DNA of 64,000 bases, taken from the NCBI RefSeq assembly GCF_011308835.1, contig NZ_JAAOHY010000004.1, positions 124,001 to 188,000 on the forward strand, read 5' to 3'. The notes under the pieces are model-generated. The model ran no database searches and was not told the DNA's origin. It saw only the letters and a list, made by a program, of their open reading frames with translations. Both the position numbers and the translations under genes were made by a program. The DNA is from Paracoccus xiamenensis (GTDB lineage: Bacteria > Pseudomonadota > Alphaproteobacteria > Rhodobacterales > Rhodobacteraceae). Shown here in pieces: positions 50,680 through 59,419 of this stretch (the first letter of the stretch is position 1; each line of letters starts with the position of its first letter).

Positions 50680-53085
50680 ATGAAATTCACCCTGTCCTGG
50701 CTGAAGGACCATCTGGAGACCGACGCATCGGTCGCCGAGATCACCGAAGCGCTGACCGATCTGGGTCTGGAGGTCGAGGAAATCGTCGACCCCGCCGCCA
50801 AGCTGGGCGGTTTCACGCTGGCACGCGTCACCCATGCCGAGCCTCATCCCGATGCCGACCGGTTGCGGGTGCTGAAGGTCGACACGGATGAGGGCGAAAA
50901 GCAGATCGTCTGCGGTGCGCCCAATGCACGGACGGGGATCATCGGCGTGCTGGCCAAGCCGGGCGATTATGTTCCGGGGATCGACACCACCCTTGGCGTC
51001 GGCAAGATCCGCGGCATCGAAAGCCACGGCATGATGGCATCTGAACGCGAGCTGGAGCTGTCGGACGAACATAACGGCATCATCGAGTTGCCCTCGGGGC
51101 AGGTCGGGCAGCGCTTCGTCGACTGGCTGGCGGAAAACGCGCCCGACAAGATCGACCCGATGATCCACATCAAGATCACCCCAAACCGCCCCGACGCGCT
51201 TGGCGTGCGCGGCATCGCCCGCGATCTGGCGGCGCGCGGTCTGGGCACGCTGAAGCCCCTGCGCGAGGCAAAGGTCGAAGGCAGCTTCGAAAGCCCGATC
51301 AAGGTCACCATCGACGCTGAAGTGGCCGATAAGGTGCCCTTCTTCTCGGGTCGTGTGGTGCGCGGGCTCAAGAATGGCCCATCGCCGGATTGGCTGCAAA
51401 AGCGACTGCGCGCGATCGGGCTGCGTCCGATCAATGCCCTCGTCGATATCACCAACTTCTTCACCTATGACCTGAACCGTGCGCTGCACGTCTTCGATGC
51501 GGCCAAGGTCACCGGCGATCTGAACCTGCGTGCGGCGCGTGCGGGCGAAACCATCGTGGCACTGGATGACAAGACCTATACGCTGCCCGAGGGCGCGGTT
51601 GTGATCACAGACGCCAAGGCCATCGAATCCATCGGCGGCGTGATGGGCGGCGCGGCCTCGGGTGCGTCAGATGACACCACCGATGTGTTCATCGAGGCCG
51701 CCTTCTTCGACCCCATCGCGGTTGCCACGACGGGAAGGGCGCTGAAGATCAATTCAGATGCGCGTTACCGGTTCGAACGCGGCATCGACCCTGAATTCAC
51801 CGTGCCAGGGCTGGAACTGGCGACGCAGATGGTGCTGGACCTGTGCGGTGGCGAGGCTTCGGACATCGTGACTGCGGGCGAGGTGCCAGACCATGCACGC
51901 GCCTACCGGCTGGACACGCAGCGCGTCGTTAGCCTCGTGGGCATGGAGATCGACGCCGACATGCAGCGCAATACGCTGGAAAACCTGGGCTTCCGCATGG
52001 AAGGCGACATGGCACATGTGCCCAGCTGGCGCCCCGATGTGCAGGGCGAGGCTGATCTGATCGAGGAAATCGCACGCATCGCCTCGCTGACCCAGCTGGT
52101 CGGCAAGCCCTTGCCGCGTCCGCGCGCGGGCGTTCCGCAGCCGGTGCTGACGCCCTTGCAGCGCCGCGAAAGCGCGGCGCGGCGGCTGGCGGCCTCGCTG
52201 GGGTATAATGAATGCGTGACCTACAGCTTCATCGACCAGCAGGCGGCGGAACTGTTCGGCGGCGGGACCGATGCGGTGCGGATCGAAAACCCGATCAGCA
52301 GCGAGATGACCCACCTGCGCCCCGACCTGCTGCCCGGCCTGCTGGCGGCGGCGGCGCGCAATCAGGCGCGCGGCTTTGCCGATCTGGCGCTGTTCGAATG
52401 CGGCCCGGTCTTTTCAGGTGGCGAACCGGGCGAGCAGGCCCTGCGCCTGACCGGGTTGCTGGTCGGTGCGAACGCGGCGCGCGACCCTTATGGCTCGCGT
52501 CGTCCGGTCGATATTTATGACGCCAAGGCCGATGCCGAGGCGATCCTTGCCGCCATCGGCGCGCCCGCCAGGGTGCAGATCGACCGCAAGCTGGACGGCT
52601 GGTGGCATCCGGGCCGCGCGGGCAATATCCAGTTGGGCCCGAACCGGCTGGCGACATTTGGCGAGGTGCATCCCAAGGTGCTGCGGGCGCTGGACGTGAA
52701 GGGGCCGGCCGTGGCCTTCACCATTCACATCCCGAACGTGCCGCTGCCCAAGGCCAGCGTGACCACGCGTTCGGCGCTGAATGCATCGAGCCTGCAACCG
52801 GTCGAGCGTGACTTCGCCTTTGTCGTCGACAAGGGGGTCGAGGCGCTGACGCTGGTGAATGCCGCTGCCGGTGCCGACAAGGCGCTGATCGACAGCGTGC
52901 GCGTCTTCGACCAGTTCACCGGCGACAAGGCCGAGGCGCAGATGGGCGCGGGCAAGAAATCCGTGGCCATCACCGCCCGCCTGCAACCGCGCGACAAGAC
53001 TCTGACCGATGCCGAGATCGAGGCGGTCAGCGCGAAGATTGTTGAAAAGGTTGCGAAGGCAACCGGCGGCGTCTTGCGCAGCTAG
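50680..53085 (+). CDS. pheT: Phenylalanyl-tRNA synthetase beta subunit
   Basis: The beta chain of the alpha2-beta2 enzyme that charges tRNA-Phe. The 801 residues match the family: an N-terminal tRNA-binding/EMAP-type domain (about 40-150, MKFTLSWLKDHL start, PNARTGIIGVLAKPGDYVPG), the B3/4 editing domain with TPNRPDALGVRGIARDLAA, the B5 domain, the catalytic-like core (RYRFERGIDPEF), and a C-terminal ferredoxin-fold anticodon-binding domain (SLQPVERDFAFVVDK, FTGDKAEAQMGAGKKSVAI). pheS is not adjacent; the symporter lies upstream instead. Confidence 0.97.
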   Translation: MKFTLSWLKDHLETDASVAEITEALTDLGLEVEEIVDPAAKLGGFTLARVTHAEPHPDADRLRVLKVDTDEGEKQIVCGAPNARTGIIGVLAKPGDYVPGIDTTLGVGKIRGIESHGMMASERELELSDEHNGIIELPSGQVGQRFVDWLAENAPDKIDPMIHIKITPNRPDALGVRGIARDLAARGLGTLKPLREAKVEGSFESPIKVTIDAEVADKVPFFSGRVVRGLKNGPSPDWLQKRLRAIGLRPINALVDITNFFTYDLNRALHVFDAAKVTGDLNLRAARAGETIVALDDKTYTLPEGAVVITDAKAIESIGGVMGGAASGASDDTTDVFIEAAFFDPIAVATTGRALKINSDARYRFERGIDPEFTVPGLELATQMVLDLCGGEASDIVTAGEVPDHARAYRLDTQRVVSLVGMEIDADMQRNTLENLGFRMEGDMAHVPSWRPDVQGEADLIEEIARIASLTQLVGKPLPRPRAGVPQPVLTPLQRRESAARRLAASLGYNECVTYSFIDQQAAELFGGGTDAVRIENPISSEMTHLRPDLLPGLLAAAARNQARGFADLALFECGPVFSGGEPGEQALRLTGLLVGANAARDPYGSRRPVDIYDAKADAEAILAAIGAPARVQIDRKLDGWWHPGRAGNIQLGPNRLATFGEVHPKVLRALDVKGPAVAFTIHIPNVPLPKASVTTRSALNASSLQPVERDFAFVVDKGVEALTLVNAAAGADKALIDSVRVFDQFTGDKAEAQMGAGKKSVAITARLQPRDKTLTDAEIEAVSAKIVEKVAKATGGVLRS

Positions 53086-53107
53086 GCCAAGCCTGATGAC
53101 AACACGA

Positions 53108-53137
53108 ACGCCCCGCGAGCCGCTCGCGGGGCGTTTT
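53108..53137 (+). terminator. Rho-independent terminator after pheT
   Basis: ACGCCCCGCGAG (53108-53119) pairs with CTCGCGGGGCGT (53123-53134) over a 3-nt loop, followed by a T-run to 53137. It lies 23 nt after the pheT stop. The palindrome also ends exactly at the stop of the convergent sialyltransferase-like gene, so it may serve both strands. Confidence 0.9.
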
Positions 53138-53763
53138 CAGTTATGCGGGCGATGCAGGCTCAGGCGGGGGTCGGTGTTCAGCAGGTCCTCGACCCATGCG
53201 GCCTCGGCGCTGAAATCATGGGGAACCTGCTCGGCCGAGCGGCTGCCGGTCAGCGATTGCGAGGCGAAGAAGTCGAAGCCGTACAGATCCAGCCGGGCCA
53301 GATCCGATCGCAGCAGCAGCTCGATCAGCATTGCCCCGGTGGTCGGCTGCGCGCCAAGTTGGTCCTTCAGCGCCTCATAGTCATCCAAGGGATGCAGGTA
53401 AAAGCCCTTGGAGCGCGCGCTGAGGTAATCCAGCCGTTTGCGCTTGTGCGACATCCAAAGGATCCGCCCCGGTTCGATCCGCGCCCGATCCCGGCCGGGC
53501 AGGCGCACGGCCAGTCCCAGCCAATCGGTCCGCGCCCCATGGCTTTCGACATAGGGCATCGGCGCGAGGTTGACGCGGACAACCACGTCATGGGCGTCGA
53601 TGTCCTGCCCGTGCCGCGAATTGGTCAGCGCGCGCGCATTGCCGACAAGCGCCACGGTCTTGCCCGCCAGCGTCGCCAGCAGATCCGGCTGCGGGACGGA
53701 AAGGGTCGCCAGCAAATCCTCGTCCCGCATCAGCCGCGCGGTGATAAAGCGCATGGGCGTCAT
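53137..53763 (-). CDS. GT29-like sialyltransferase homologue
   Basis: A 208-residue protein resembling the GT29 sialyltransferase fold. A sialylmotif-L-like segment is present: VALVGNARAL (37-46), then QDIDAHDVVVRVN (53-65). A motif-S-like element reads PTTGAMLIELLL (140-151), and there is a later H in VPHDFSAEAAWV (180-191). Members use CMP-activated sugars, so the donor could be CMP-Kdo or another CMP-nonulosonate rather than Neu5Ac. No signal anchor is present, so action is cytoplasmic. It overlaps the upstream glycosyltransferase by 4 nt. The family call rests on motifs; activity is inferred. Confidence 0.72.
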   Translation of the reverse strand: MTPMRFITARLMRDEDLLATLSVPQPDLLATLAGKTVALVGNARALTNSRHGQDIDAHDVVVRVNLAPMPYVESHGARTDWLGLAVRLPGRDRARIEPGRILWMSHKRKRLDYLSARSKGFYLHPLDDYEALKDQLGAQPTTGAMLIELLLRSDLARLDLYGFDFFASQSLTGSRSAEQVPHDFSAEAAWVEDLLNTDPRLSLHRPHN

Positions 53764-54800
53764 GCCAACAGCCCCCGATACACCTCGACGATGGCGCGGG
53801 CCTCATCCTCGATCGCGTGATTGGCGACGACATGGGCGCGGGCGGCGGGGCCGGCAGCCTCGCGCGCGGGGGCGTCGTCCAGCCAGTGGCGCAAGGCTTC
53901 GGTCAGGGCGTCCAGATCGTCGGGCGGGACCAGCGAGCCGGTCTGGCCCTCGCGGATCAGGGTTTCATAGGCCCCGACACGGGTGGCGACGACGGGAACG
54001 CCGCAGGCCATGGCTTCCAGCGGGGTCAGGCCAAAGCCCTCCCACCGGGCGGGGGCGGCAAACAGGTCCATGGCCTGATAATGGCGCACGACATCCTCCC
54101 AAGGCAATTCGCCCAGAAAGCGGATGCGGTCGGGCAGCCCGGCAGCGGCGATTTCGGCCCTCAATTCATCGGTGAATTGCTGGTTGTCCGAGGTGATGCG
54201 CCCGGTAAAGACCATCTGCGCCCTGGGCCGTTCCGCGAACAGGCGCAGCGCCGCGCGGACCAGCAGGTCGACGCCCTTCTGCGCCCGCACCCGGCCAAAG
54301 CAGCCGATCAGCACCGCATCGGGATCAAGGCCAAGGCTTTCGCGCAGGGCGCGCTTGTCCTCTGCCGGGTGGAAGACCTGCGTATCGACACCATGCAGGA
54401 TCACCTTTGCCGGGCGTTCCAGATAGCTTGCGGCCTGGGGCGAGGTGGCGATCAGCGCGTCCTGCTGGCGGATCAGCCATTTGGTGAAGCCGGTATGGTG
54501 TCGCTGCGCGGCCGAGGTAAACAGCAGCTTGTAGCGCCGCCCCAGCACCCGGCGATAGATCAGCCCCAGGGCCATTTCAGTGTTGCGCCGCGCGTGCCAG
54601 ACCCGCCAGCGGTCGCGTGGCAGGGTGGCGGCGGTGGACAGCGGGATATGGGGCAATTCGTCCGGCAGGCCCGGCCCGGTGGTCACGATGCCGATCATCC
54701 GCGCCTGCACCGGGATCAGCCGCACGACGGTTGCGGTCACGCCGGACAGGCGCTTTTTCAGATTGGGTGCAACCACCTCGATCTGGCGGGGGTCAGTCAC
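53760..54800 (-). CDS. GT4-family glycosyltransferase, LpcC-like (lipopolysaccharide-core mannosyltransferase type)
   Basis: A 346-residue retaining glycosyltransferase with a GT-B fold. The donor-binding half has GCFGRVRAQKGVDLLV and the EX7E element APARWEGFGLTPLEAMACGVPVV. The overall arrangement and the N-terminus (VVAPNLKKRLSGVTATVVRLIPVQ) resemble rhizobial LpcC, which adds mannose to Kdo of the lipopolysaccharide core; that name is inferred. Its start overlaps the MFS gene by 8 nt and its stop overlaps the GT29-like gene, so the pair probably builds one glycan. Donor not provable from sequence. Confidence 0.85.
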   Translation of the reverse strand: MTDPRQIEVVAPNLKKRLSGVTATVVRLIPVQARMIGIVTTGPGLPDELPHIPLSTAATLPRDRWRVWHARRNTEMALGLIYRRVLGRRYKLLFTSAAQRHHTGFTKWLIRQQDALIATSPQAASYLERPAKVILHGVDTQVFHPAEDKRALRESLGLDPDAVLIGCFGRVRAQKGVDLLVRAALRLFAERPRAQMVFTGRITSDNQQFTDELRAEIAAAGLPDRIRFLGELPWEDVVRHYQAMDLFAAPARWEGFGLTPLEAMACGVPVVATRVGAYETLIREGQTGSLVPPDDLDALTEALRHWLDDAPAREAAGPAARAHVVANHAIEDEARAIVEVYRGLLA

Positions 54801-55980
54801 GCGGGGCCTCCGGCGTCAGGAAATACAATGCCAAGCCTAGCGCAAGTGGCAGGGTGAAGAACAGGAACAAGGTCGAATAGGCCTGCGCCGCATCGCCATG
54901 CGCCGACGCCCATTGATAGACCGGGCGAGATCCGAATTGCAGCATGCCGGTGCCCCCGATCGAGAACATGTTGAGGAACGTCACCCCGCGCCCGACCAGA
55001 TGCGGCGGCAGGAAGGCGCGTCCATGGGCGATCAGCAGCACATAGGAGGCACCCGAGAACCCCACCAGCGCCAGCAGCGTGACCGACAGCGTAAGGCTGC
55101 TGGCCGTAAACAGCCAAAGCCCCCCAATCACCACCACGGTGCCCGCAGTGCCGATCAGGATGGTCCGGCGCACAGACCCGACCAGCCGCACAGCCGGTCC
55201 GGCAAGGAAATTCCCCGCGATCATTGCCAGCCCCATCAGCAGCGCTGCATGGCCGATCATCTCGCCCGAGGCGTGGTAGACCTCCTCCAGATAGGGGCCT
55301 GCCCACAGTCCGCGAATGGCGGCGGATGCCGCGTAATTGACCGAAAACAGCGGCAGGATGAACCACAAGGCCCGCAGCCGCAGGATGTCCGAAAGCCGCC
55401 CGGCGGGGTGGCTGGCATCCAGCCGCTCCGGGTCGCGAACGACCAGGTATTCGGCCACGGCCACGCCCAGCGTCACCGCCACCATCGACCACATCGCCGC
55501 GCGCCAACCCACGGCGTCGGCATAGGCTTCCAGCGGCGAGGCGCTGAGGATATTGCCAAGCGCGCCGACCGCCACGAATGTGCCGGCAAGTGTGCCGAAT
55601 TCGCGCAGGCTGAAATTGCGCGCGAAAATGTAATAGGCCGCCATCAGCGCCGGCGAACAGCCGATCCCGATCAGCGCCATCGCGACATGCAGATGCCAGG
55701 GTGCGCTGGCACAGGCAAAGACCGCCGCCCCCGCCGCCGCGACCAGCATCAGCCCCGACGCAGTGCGGCGCGGGCCGTAGCGGTCCAGCCAGCTGCCCAC
55801 CGCAACCTGCATGCCCGCGAAGGCGAAGAACCACACACCTGACGAGATCGCCAGATCGCCCGGCCCGGCGCCGATATCCTCGCGCAGGACGGGGCTGAGC
55901 ACCGCCATGAAGGCGCGATAGAACTGGCTGAGCGTATAGCCCAGCACCAGCACCCATATCCCCGCCGAGAAGCGCCGCAT
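54793..55980 (-). CDS. MFS transporter
   Basis: A 395-residue, 12-helix major facilitator superfamily carrier. Helix 1 and the loop between helices 2 and 3 are typical (VLGYTLSQFYRAFMAVLSPV, then GSWLDRYGPRRT as the GxLaDrxGrkr motif A). The C-terminal half repeats the pattern. Substrate unknown. It sits between the carbonic anhydrase upstream (TGATG start-stop overlap) and the LpcC-like glycosyltransferase (8-nt overlap). It could export a glycan precursor or be an unrelated passenger; there is no further evidence. Confidence 0.92.
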   Translation of the reverse strand: MRRFSAGIWVLVLGYTLSQFYRAFMAVLSPVLREDIGAGPGDLAISSGVWFFAFAGMQVAVGSWLDRYGPRRTASGLMLVAAAGAAVFACASAPWHLHVAMALIGIGCSPALMAAYYIFARNFSLREFGTLAGTFVAVGALGNILSASPLEAYADAVGWRAAMWSMVAVTLGVAVAEYLVVRDPERLDASHPAGRLSDILRLRALWFILPLFSVNYAASAAIRGLWAGPYLEEVYHASGEMIGHAALLMGLAMIAGNFLAGPAVRLVGSVRRTILIGTAGTVVVIGGLWLFTASSLTLSVTLLALVGFSGASYVLLIAHGRAFLPPHLVGRGVTFLNMFSIGGTGMLQFGSRPVYQWASAHGDAAQAYSTLFLFFTLPLALGLALYFLTPEAPRD

Positions 55981-56627
55981 CAGACCCGAACGAACTTTCC
56001 TTCTCCGCCGTCATATTGGAACAGCGTGCCGTCGCCGATATCGTGGATCAACCCGTGCAGGGTCATCTGGCTGGATTCCACGGCCTCGCGTACGAAGGGG
56101 AAGCCCATCAGGTTTTCCAGCGACACCATGACCGCCTCGCGTTCCAGCGCCGGGACCTGTTCGTCCTCGGGCAGGGTGTTCACGCGGTCATAGCCGGGGC
56201 GCAGAATGTCCATCCAGCGGCCGACAAAGCTGGATTCGTCTTCCAGATCCGGCGCGTGGCCTGAACACATCGCATGGCAGCCGGCAACGCCGCCGCATTT
56301 CGTGTGGCCCATGACGATCAGATGCGCGACTTTCAGCGCCTTGACTGCGTATTCCACCGCAGCCGAGGTGCCGTGCTGCAGCCCGTCAGGCGAATAGGGC
56401 GGGACGAGGTTGGCAATGTTGCGGTGAATGAAGAACTCGCCCGTATCGGCCCCGAAAATCGAGGTCACATGCACACGTGAATCGCAGCAGGAAATAACCA
56501 TCGCCCGCGGCCGCTGCCCGTCCTCGGCCAGCCGGTGATACCAGGCGCGATTTTCCGCAAAGGTCGTCGCACGCCAGCCATTATAGCGGCTGACAAGGTA
56601 ATGCGGCAGGGGCTTGGCGTTGTGCAT
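55980..56627 (-). CDS. Beta-class carbonic anhydrase
   Basis: Zinc enzyme interconverting CO2 and bicarbonate. The 215-residue protein has the zinc and catalytic residues in order: Cys47-x-Asp49-Ser50-Arg51 in the CxDSR motif, and His108 and Cys111 in GHTKCGG. The loop FIHRNIANLV supports the prokaryotic beta-CA family. Start 56627 was chosen because AAAGGAC lies just upstream; an in-frame extension reaches 56696. It is the first gene of the minus-strand string with the MFS and glycosyltransferase genes, and divergent from the hypothetical gene at 56775. Confidence 0.95.
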   Translation of the reverse strand: MHNAKPLPHYLVSRYNGWRATTFAENRAWYHRLAEDGQRPRAMVISCCDSRVHVTSIFGADTGEFFIHRNIANLVPPYSPDGLQHGTSAAVEYAVKALKVAHLIVMGHTKCGGVAGCHAMCSGHAPDLEDESSFVGRWMDILRPGYDRVNTLPEDEQVPALEREAVMVSLENLMGFPFVREAVESSQMTLHGLIHDIGDGTLFQYDGGEGKFVRV

Positions 56628-56717
56628 GGATTGTCCTTTCATCGCGCGCCCCCACAGATAGGCCGGGATTGTCTTCAATTCGAGCGATTTTTCCAAGGCA
56701 GGGTAAGGAAATCATAA

Positions 56718-56750
56718 CCCCACACTGCCATCTTGCCCCGACGTGTGGGG
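56718..56750. promoter_or_regulatory. Inverted repeat CCCCACAC-N17-GTGTGGGG
   Basis: An 8-nt perfect dyad with arms 56718-56725 and 56743-56750 lies in the divergent gap between the carbonic anhydrase and the hypothetical gene at 56775. The site is 25-57 nt upstream of the latter's start, a typical operator position. No dedicated regulator is adjacent. It could also be a hairpin in the leader. Confidence 0.42.
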
Positions 56751-56774
56751 ACACGAGTGTGTGGAGTGAGAGTA

Positions 56775-57152
56775 ATGAGCAAGATTGCGCCACTTGGTGT
56801 GACCGAGCCAATTCGCGTCGATGCGGGGCGCATTCAGAACATCGTGACCGAACTGGGCGGTAGCGCGGCCGAAGGGGTCATTCAGCTGGCGCTGGAACAG
56901 ATGGCCAGTCTGGTCGAGGGGGTTCTGGAAAGCGCCCGGCAGGGCGATGATGCGGCCGTGGTGTCGCAGGCCGAACGGCTGTCGCGGTTGGCGTGGCAGG
57001 TCGGGCTGGTCTCATTGGCGGGGGTGGCGATCGACGTGGCCGATTGCGCCCGCAGACACGAGGCAGTGGCGCTGACGGCCACGCTGGCACGCGCGGTGCG
57101 GGTTGCGAACCGCTCGCTTACGGAAATCTGGGACGAGGTGTCGGGGCTCTAG
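56775..57152 (+). CDS. Hypothetical helical protein
   Basis: I do not recognise a family. The 125-residue protein is almost all alpha-helical by composition (Ala/Leu/Val/Glu-rich). It has no membrane segment and one Cys in IDVADCARRHEAVALT. The His in that helix loosely recalls HPt (histidine phosphotransfer) domains, but the motif is not clear enough to claim. The chosen start ATG 56775 has GGAG about 11 nt upstream. It precedes the M17 aminopeptidase gene on the same strand by 57 nt. Confidence 0.75.
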   Translation: MSKIAPLGVTEPIRVDAGRIQNIVTELGGSAAEGVIQLALEQMASLVEGVLESARQGDDAAVVSQAERLSRLAWQVGLVSLAGVAIDVADCARRHEAVALTATLARAVRVANRSLTEIWDEVSGL

Positions 57153-57209
57153 TTGCGGTTGGGGTGCCGCAGTGACATGCTTGCGCCGATCCAAGGATTT
57201 GAGGCCGAA

Positions 57210-58589
57210 ATGACACCTGAATTTGCCGCTCCGAACGCCGCTGCCCGACCGCTCTGGCTGGTGCAGGGGGCGCTGCCCGATGGGCTGGACCCGGCGGCGC
57301 GTGCTTGGGCAAAGGCCAACGGCTTCGCGGGCAAGCCCGGACAGGTCTGCCTGCTGCCGGGCGCGGATGGGGTGATTGCGGGGGCCTTGGTCGGGGTCGA
57401 AGCGGCGGCCGCGCGGCCCTCTCGCGAGCGGTTTGCTTTGGCGAAGGCGGCCTCGGCGCTGCCGGAAGGGGCGTGGCAGGTTGTGGACTGGCCCGAAGGC
57501 GTCGACCGGGCCGAGGCCGCGCTTGGTTGGCTGCTGGCGCAATACGCCTTTGGCCGCTATCGCAAGGCCGAAGGCGCGAAAGCCCGGCTGGTCGCGCCCG
57601 AGGGCGTGGATACCGCGCGCCTGTTGGCCATGGCCGAGGCCGAGTTTCTGACTCGCGACCTGATCAATACGCCCGCGAATGACATGGGCCCCGACGCGCT
57701 GGAAGCCGCCGCGCGTGATATGGCCACCAGGCACGGTTTCGCGGTCAACGTGATCGCGGGCGAGGATCTGTTGGCGCAGAACTTCCCGCTGATTCATGCG
57801 GTTGGCCGGGCCGGCGCACAGGCCCCGCGCCTGATCGAACTGACGCGCGGCACCGCTGGCCCGCAGCTTGCTCTGGTCGGTAAAGGGGTGTGCTTCGACA
57901 CCGGCGGGCTGGACATCAAGCCCGCCGCCGGCATGGGGTTGATGAAGAAGGACATGGGCGGTGCTGCCACCGTGCTGGGGCTGGCGCAGATGCTGGCCGC
58001 GACCGGGGCGGCTGATGGCATTCGCCTGCGGGTGCTGATCCCAGCGGTCGAAAATTCCATCTCCGCCAATGCCTTTCGGCCCGGCGATATCCTGACCAGC
58101 CGCAAGGGCCTGACGGTCGAGATCAACAATACCGATGCCGAAGGCCGGCTGGTGCTGGCCGATGCGCTGGCGCTGGCGGCAGAGGATCGGCCCGACTGGC
58201 TGGTTTCCATGGCGACGCTGACGGGGGCGGCGCGGGTAGCGCTCGGCCCCGATGTGCCGCCCTTCTACTGCGATGACGACGCCGCAGCGGCGGCGATTTC
58301 GGAAGCCAGCCGGGCGAATTGGGACCCGCTGTGGCGGATGCCATTCTGGGAGCCATATGAGGAGATGATCGAGCCCGGCATCGCCGATCTGGACAACGCG
58401 CCCTCGGGCGGTATGGCGGGGTCGATCACGGCGGCGCTGTTCTTGCGCCGCTTTGCCGAAGGGGCGGGGCGATACGCGCATTTCGACATTTACGGCTGGC
58501 AGCCGAAGCCAGCGCCCGGTCGCACCAAGGGCGGCGTCCAGCAGGGCGCGCGGGCGCTGCTGGGGGCGCTGCCGGGGCTGCTGAAATGA
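57210..58589 (+). CDS. M17-family leucyl aminopeptidase-like protein
   Basis: A dinuclear-metal cytosolic aminopeptidase of about 459 residues. The catalytic domain shows VGKGVCFDTGGLDIKP (223-238), KKDMGGAA, and the family signature NTDAEGRLVL (307-316). The N-terminal domain (about 1-150) is divergent from E. coli PepA, as in the shorter alphaproteobacterial branch. Start 57210 has a GAGG upstream; an in-frame ATG at 57177 is possible. The stop overlaps the NlpC/P60 gene by 4 nt (ATGA), so both are co-translated. Confidence 0.94.
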   Translation: MTPEFAAPNAAARPLWLVQGALPDGLDPAARAWAKANGFAGKPGQVCLLPGADGVIAGALVGVEAAAARPSRERFALAKAASALPEGAWQVVDWPEGVDRAEAALGWLLAQYAFGRYRKAEGAKARLVAPEGVDTARLLAMAEAEFLTRDLINTPANDMGPDALEAAARDMATRHGFAVNVIAGEDLLAQNFPLIHAVGRAGAQAPRLIELTRGTAGPQLALVGKGVCFDTGGLDIKPAAGMGLMKKDMGGAATVLGLAQMLAATGAADGIRLRVLIPAVENSISANAFRPGDILTSRKGLTVEINNTDAEGRLVLADALALAAEDRPDWLVSMATLTGAARVALGPDVPPFYCDDDAAAAAISEASRANWDPLWRMPFWEPYEEMIEPGIADLDNAPSGGMAGSITAALFLRRFAEGAGRYAHFDIYGWQPKPAPGRTKGGVQQGARALLGALPGLLK

Positions 58590-59419
58590 CCGACCGGCGC
58601 CTGACCCCGGCCAATGACCGGATTGCGCTGTCGTCTCTGCGCGGGACTCTGGAGCGCCCGGACTATACCGATGGCGCCCCGGCGCGCGTGGGTGCATCGC
58701 TGGCAGAACTGCTGGCCCGCCCCGACGGCGCGCGCGACCGGCAGTTGAATTTCGGCGCTGATGTGACGGTGATTGACCGCCGTGACGGCTGGGCCTTCGT
58801 GCAGACCACGCGCGACGGCTATGTCGGCTGGGTGGCTGAAGGTGACCTGACGGTCGAAATGCCAGCCATCACCCATCGCGTTAGCGCGCCCGCCACGCAT
58901 CTTTACCCGGAACCGAACATGAAGCTACGCGAGATCGGCTGGCTGTCGCTGAATGCGCGGCTGTCGGTGGTCGAGACGCGTGACGGTTTCGCCCGGCTTG
59001 CGACGGGCGGCTGGGTTCCGGTGCAGGCGATCTCGGACCGTTTTGCCGATGATCCGGTCGCGGTGGCGGAAGCGCTGCTGGGGACGCCCTATCTGTGGGG
59101 CGGCAATTCGCGCGGCGGGATCGACTGTTCGGGGATGGTGCAGGCGGCGCTGTTTGCCTGCGGCATCGCCTGCCCGGGCGATGCTGATCTGCAAGAGGCC
59201 GCGTTTGCCCCGGTCGATGACATGCAGCGCGGCGATCTGCTGTTCTGGCCGGGCCATGTTGCGATGGCCTGCGGCGACGGCCGCATGATCCATGCGACCG
59301 CGTGGCAGATGCGGGTCATCCACGAGGATATCGCCAGCGCGATTGCCCGCATCGATGCGGCCGGGTACGGCCCGTTCCGGGGCGCACGGCGGCCGCCAGC
59401 GCTGCCGATCAGCCTGTAA
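58586..59419 (+). CDS. NlpC/P60-family peptidase with tandem SH3-like domains
   Basis: A 277-residue cysteine peptidase likely to cleave peptidoglycan peptides, such as gamma-D-Glu-diamino acid bonds. Two SH3b-like domains (about 20-90 and 95-150; WAFVQTTRDGYVGWV and FARLATGGWVPVQ) are followed by the NlpC/P60 domain with Cys181 in DCSGMVQAAL, His224 in WPGHVAMAC and His236 in MIHATA. There is no signal peptide, so it may act in the cytoplasm on recycled muropeptides, which suits the coupled M17 aminopeptidase. That functional pairing is inference. It is convergent with the GNAT gene. Confidence 0.93.
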   Translation: MTDRRLTPANDRIALSSLRGTLERPDYTDGAPARVGASLAELLARPDGARDRQLNFGADVTVIDRRDGWAFVQTTRDGYVGWVAEGDLTVEMPAITHRVSAPATHLYPEPNMKLREIGWLSLNARLSVVETRDGFARLATGGWVPVQAISDRFADDPVAVAEALLGTPYLWGGNSRGGIDCSGMVQAALFACGIACPGDADLQEAAFAPVDDMQRGDLLFWPGHVAMACGDGRMIHATAWQMRVIHEDIASAIARIDAAGYGPFRGARRPPALPISL

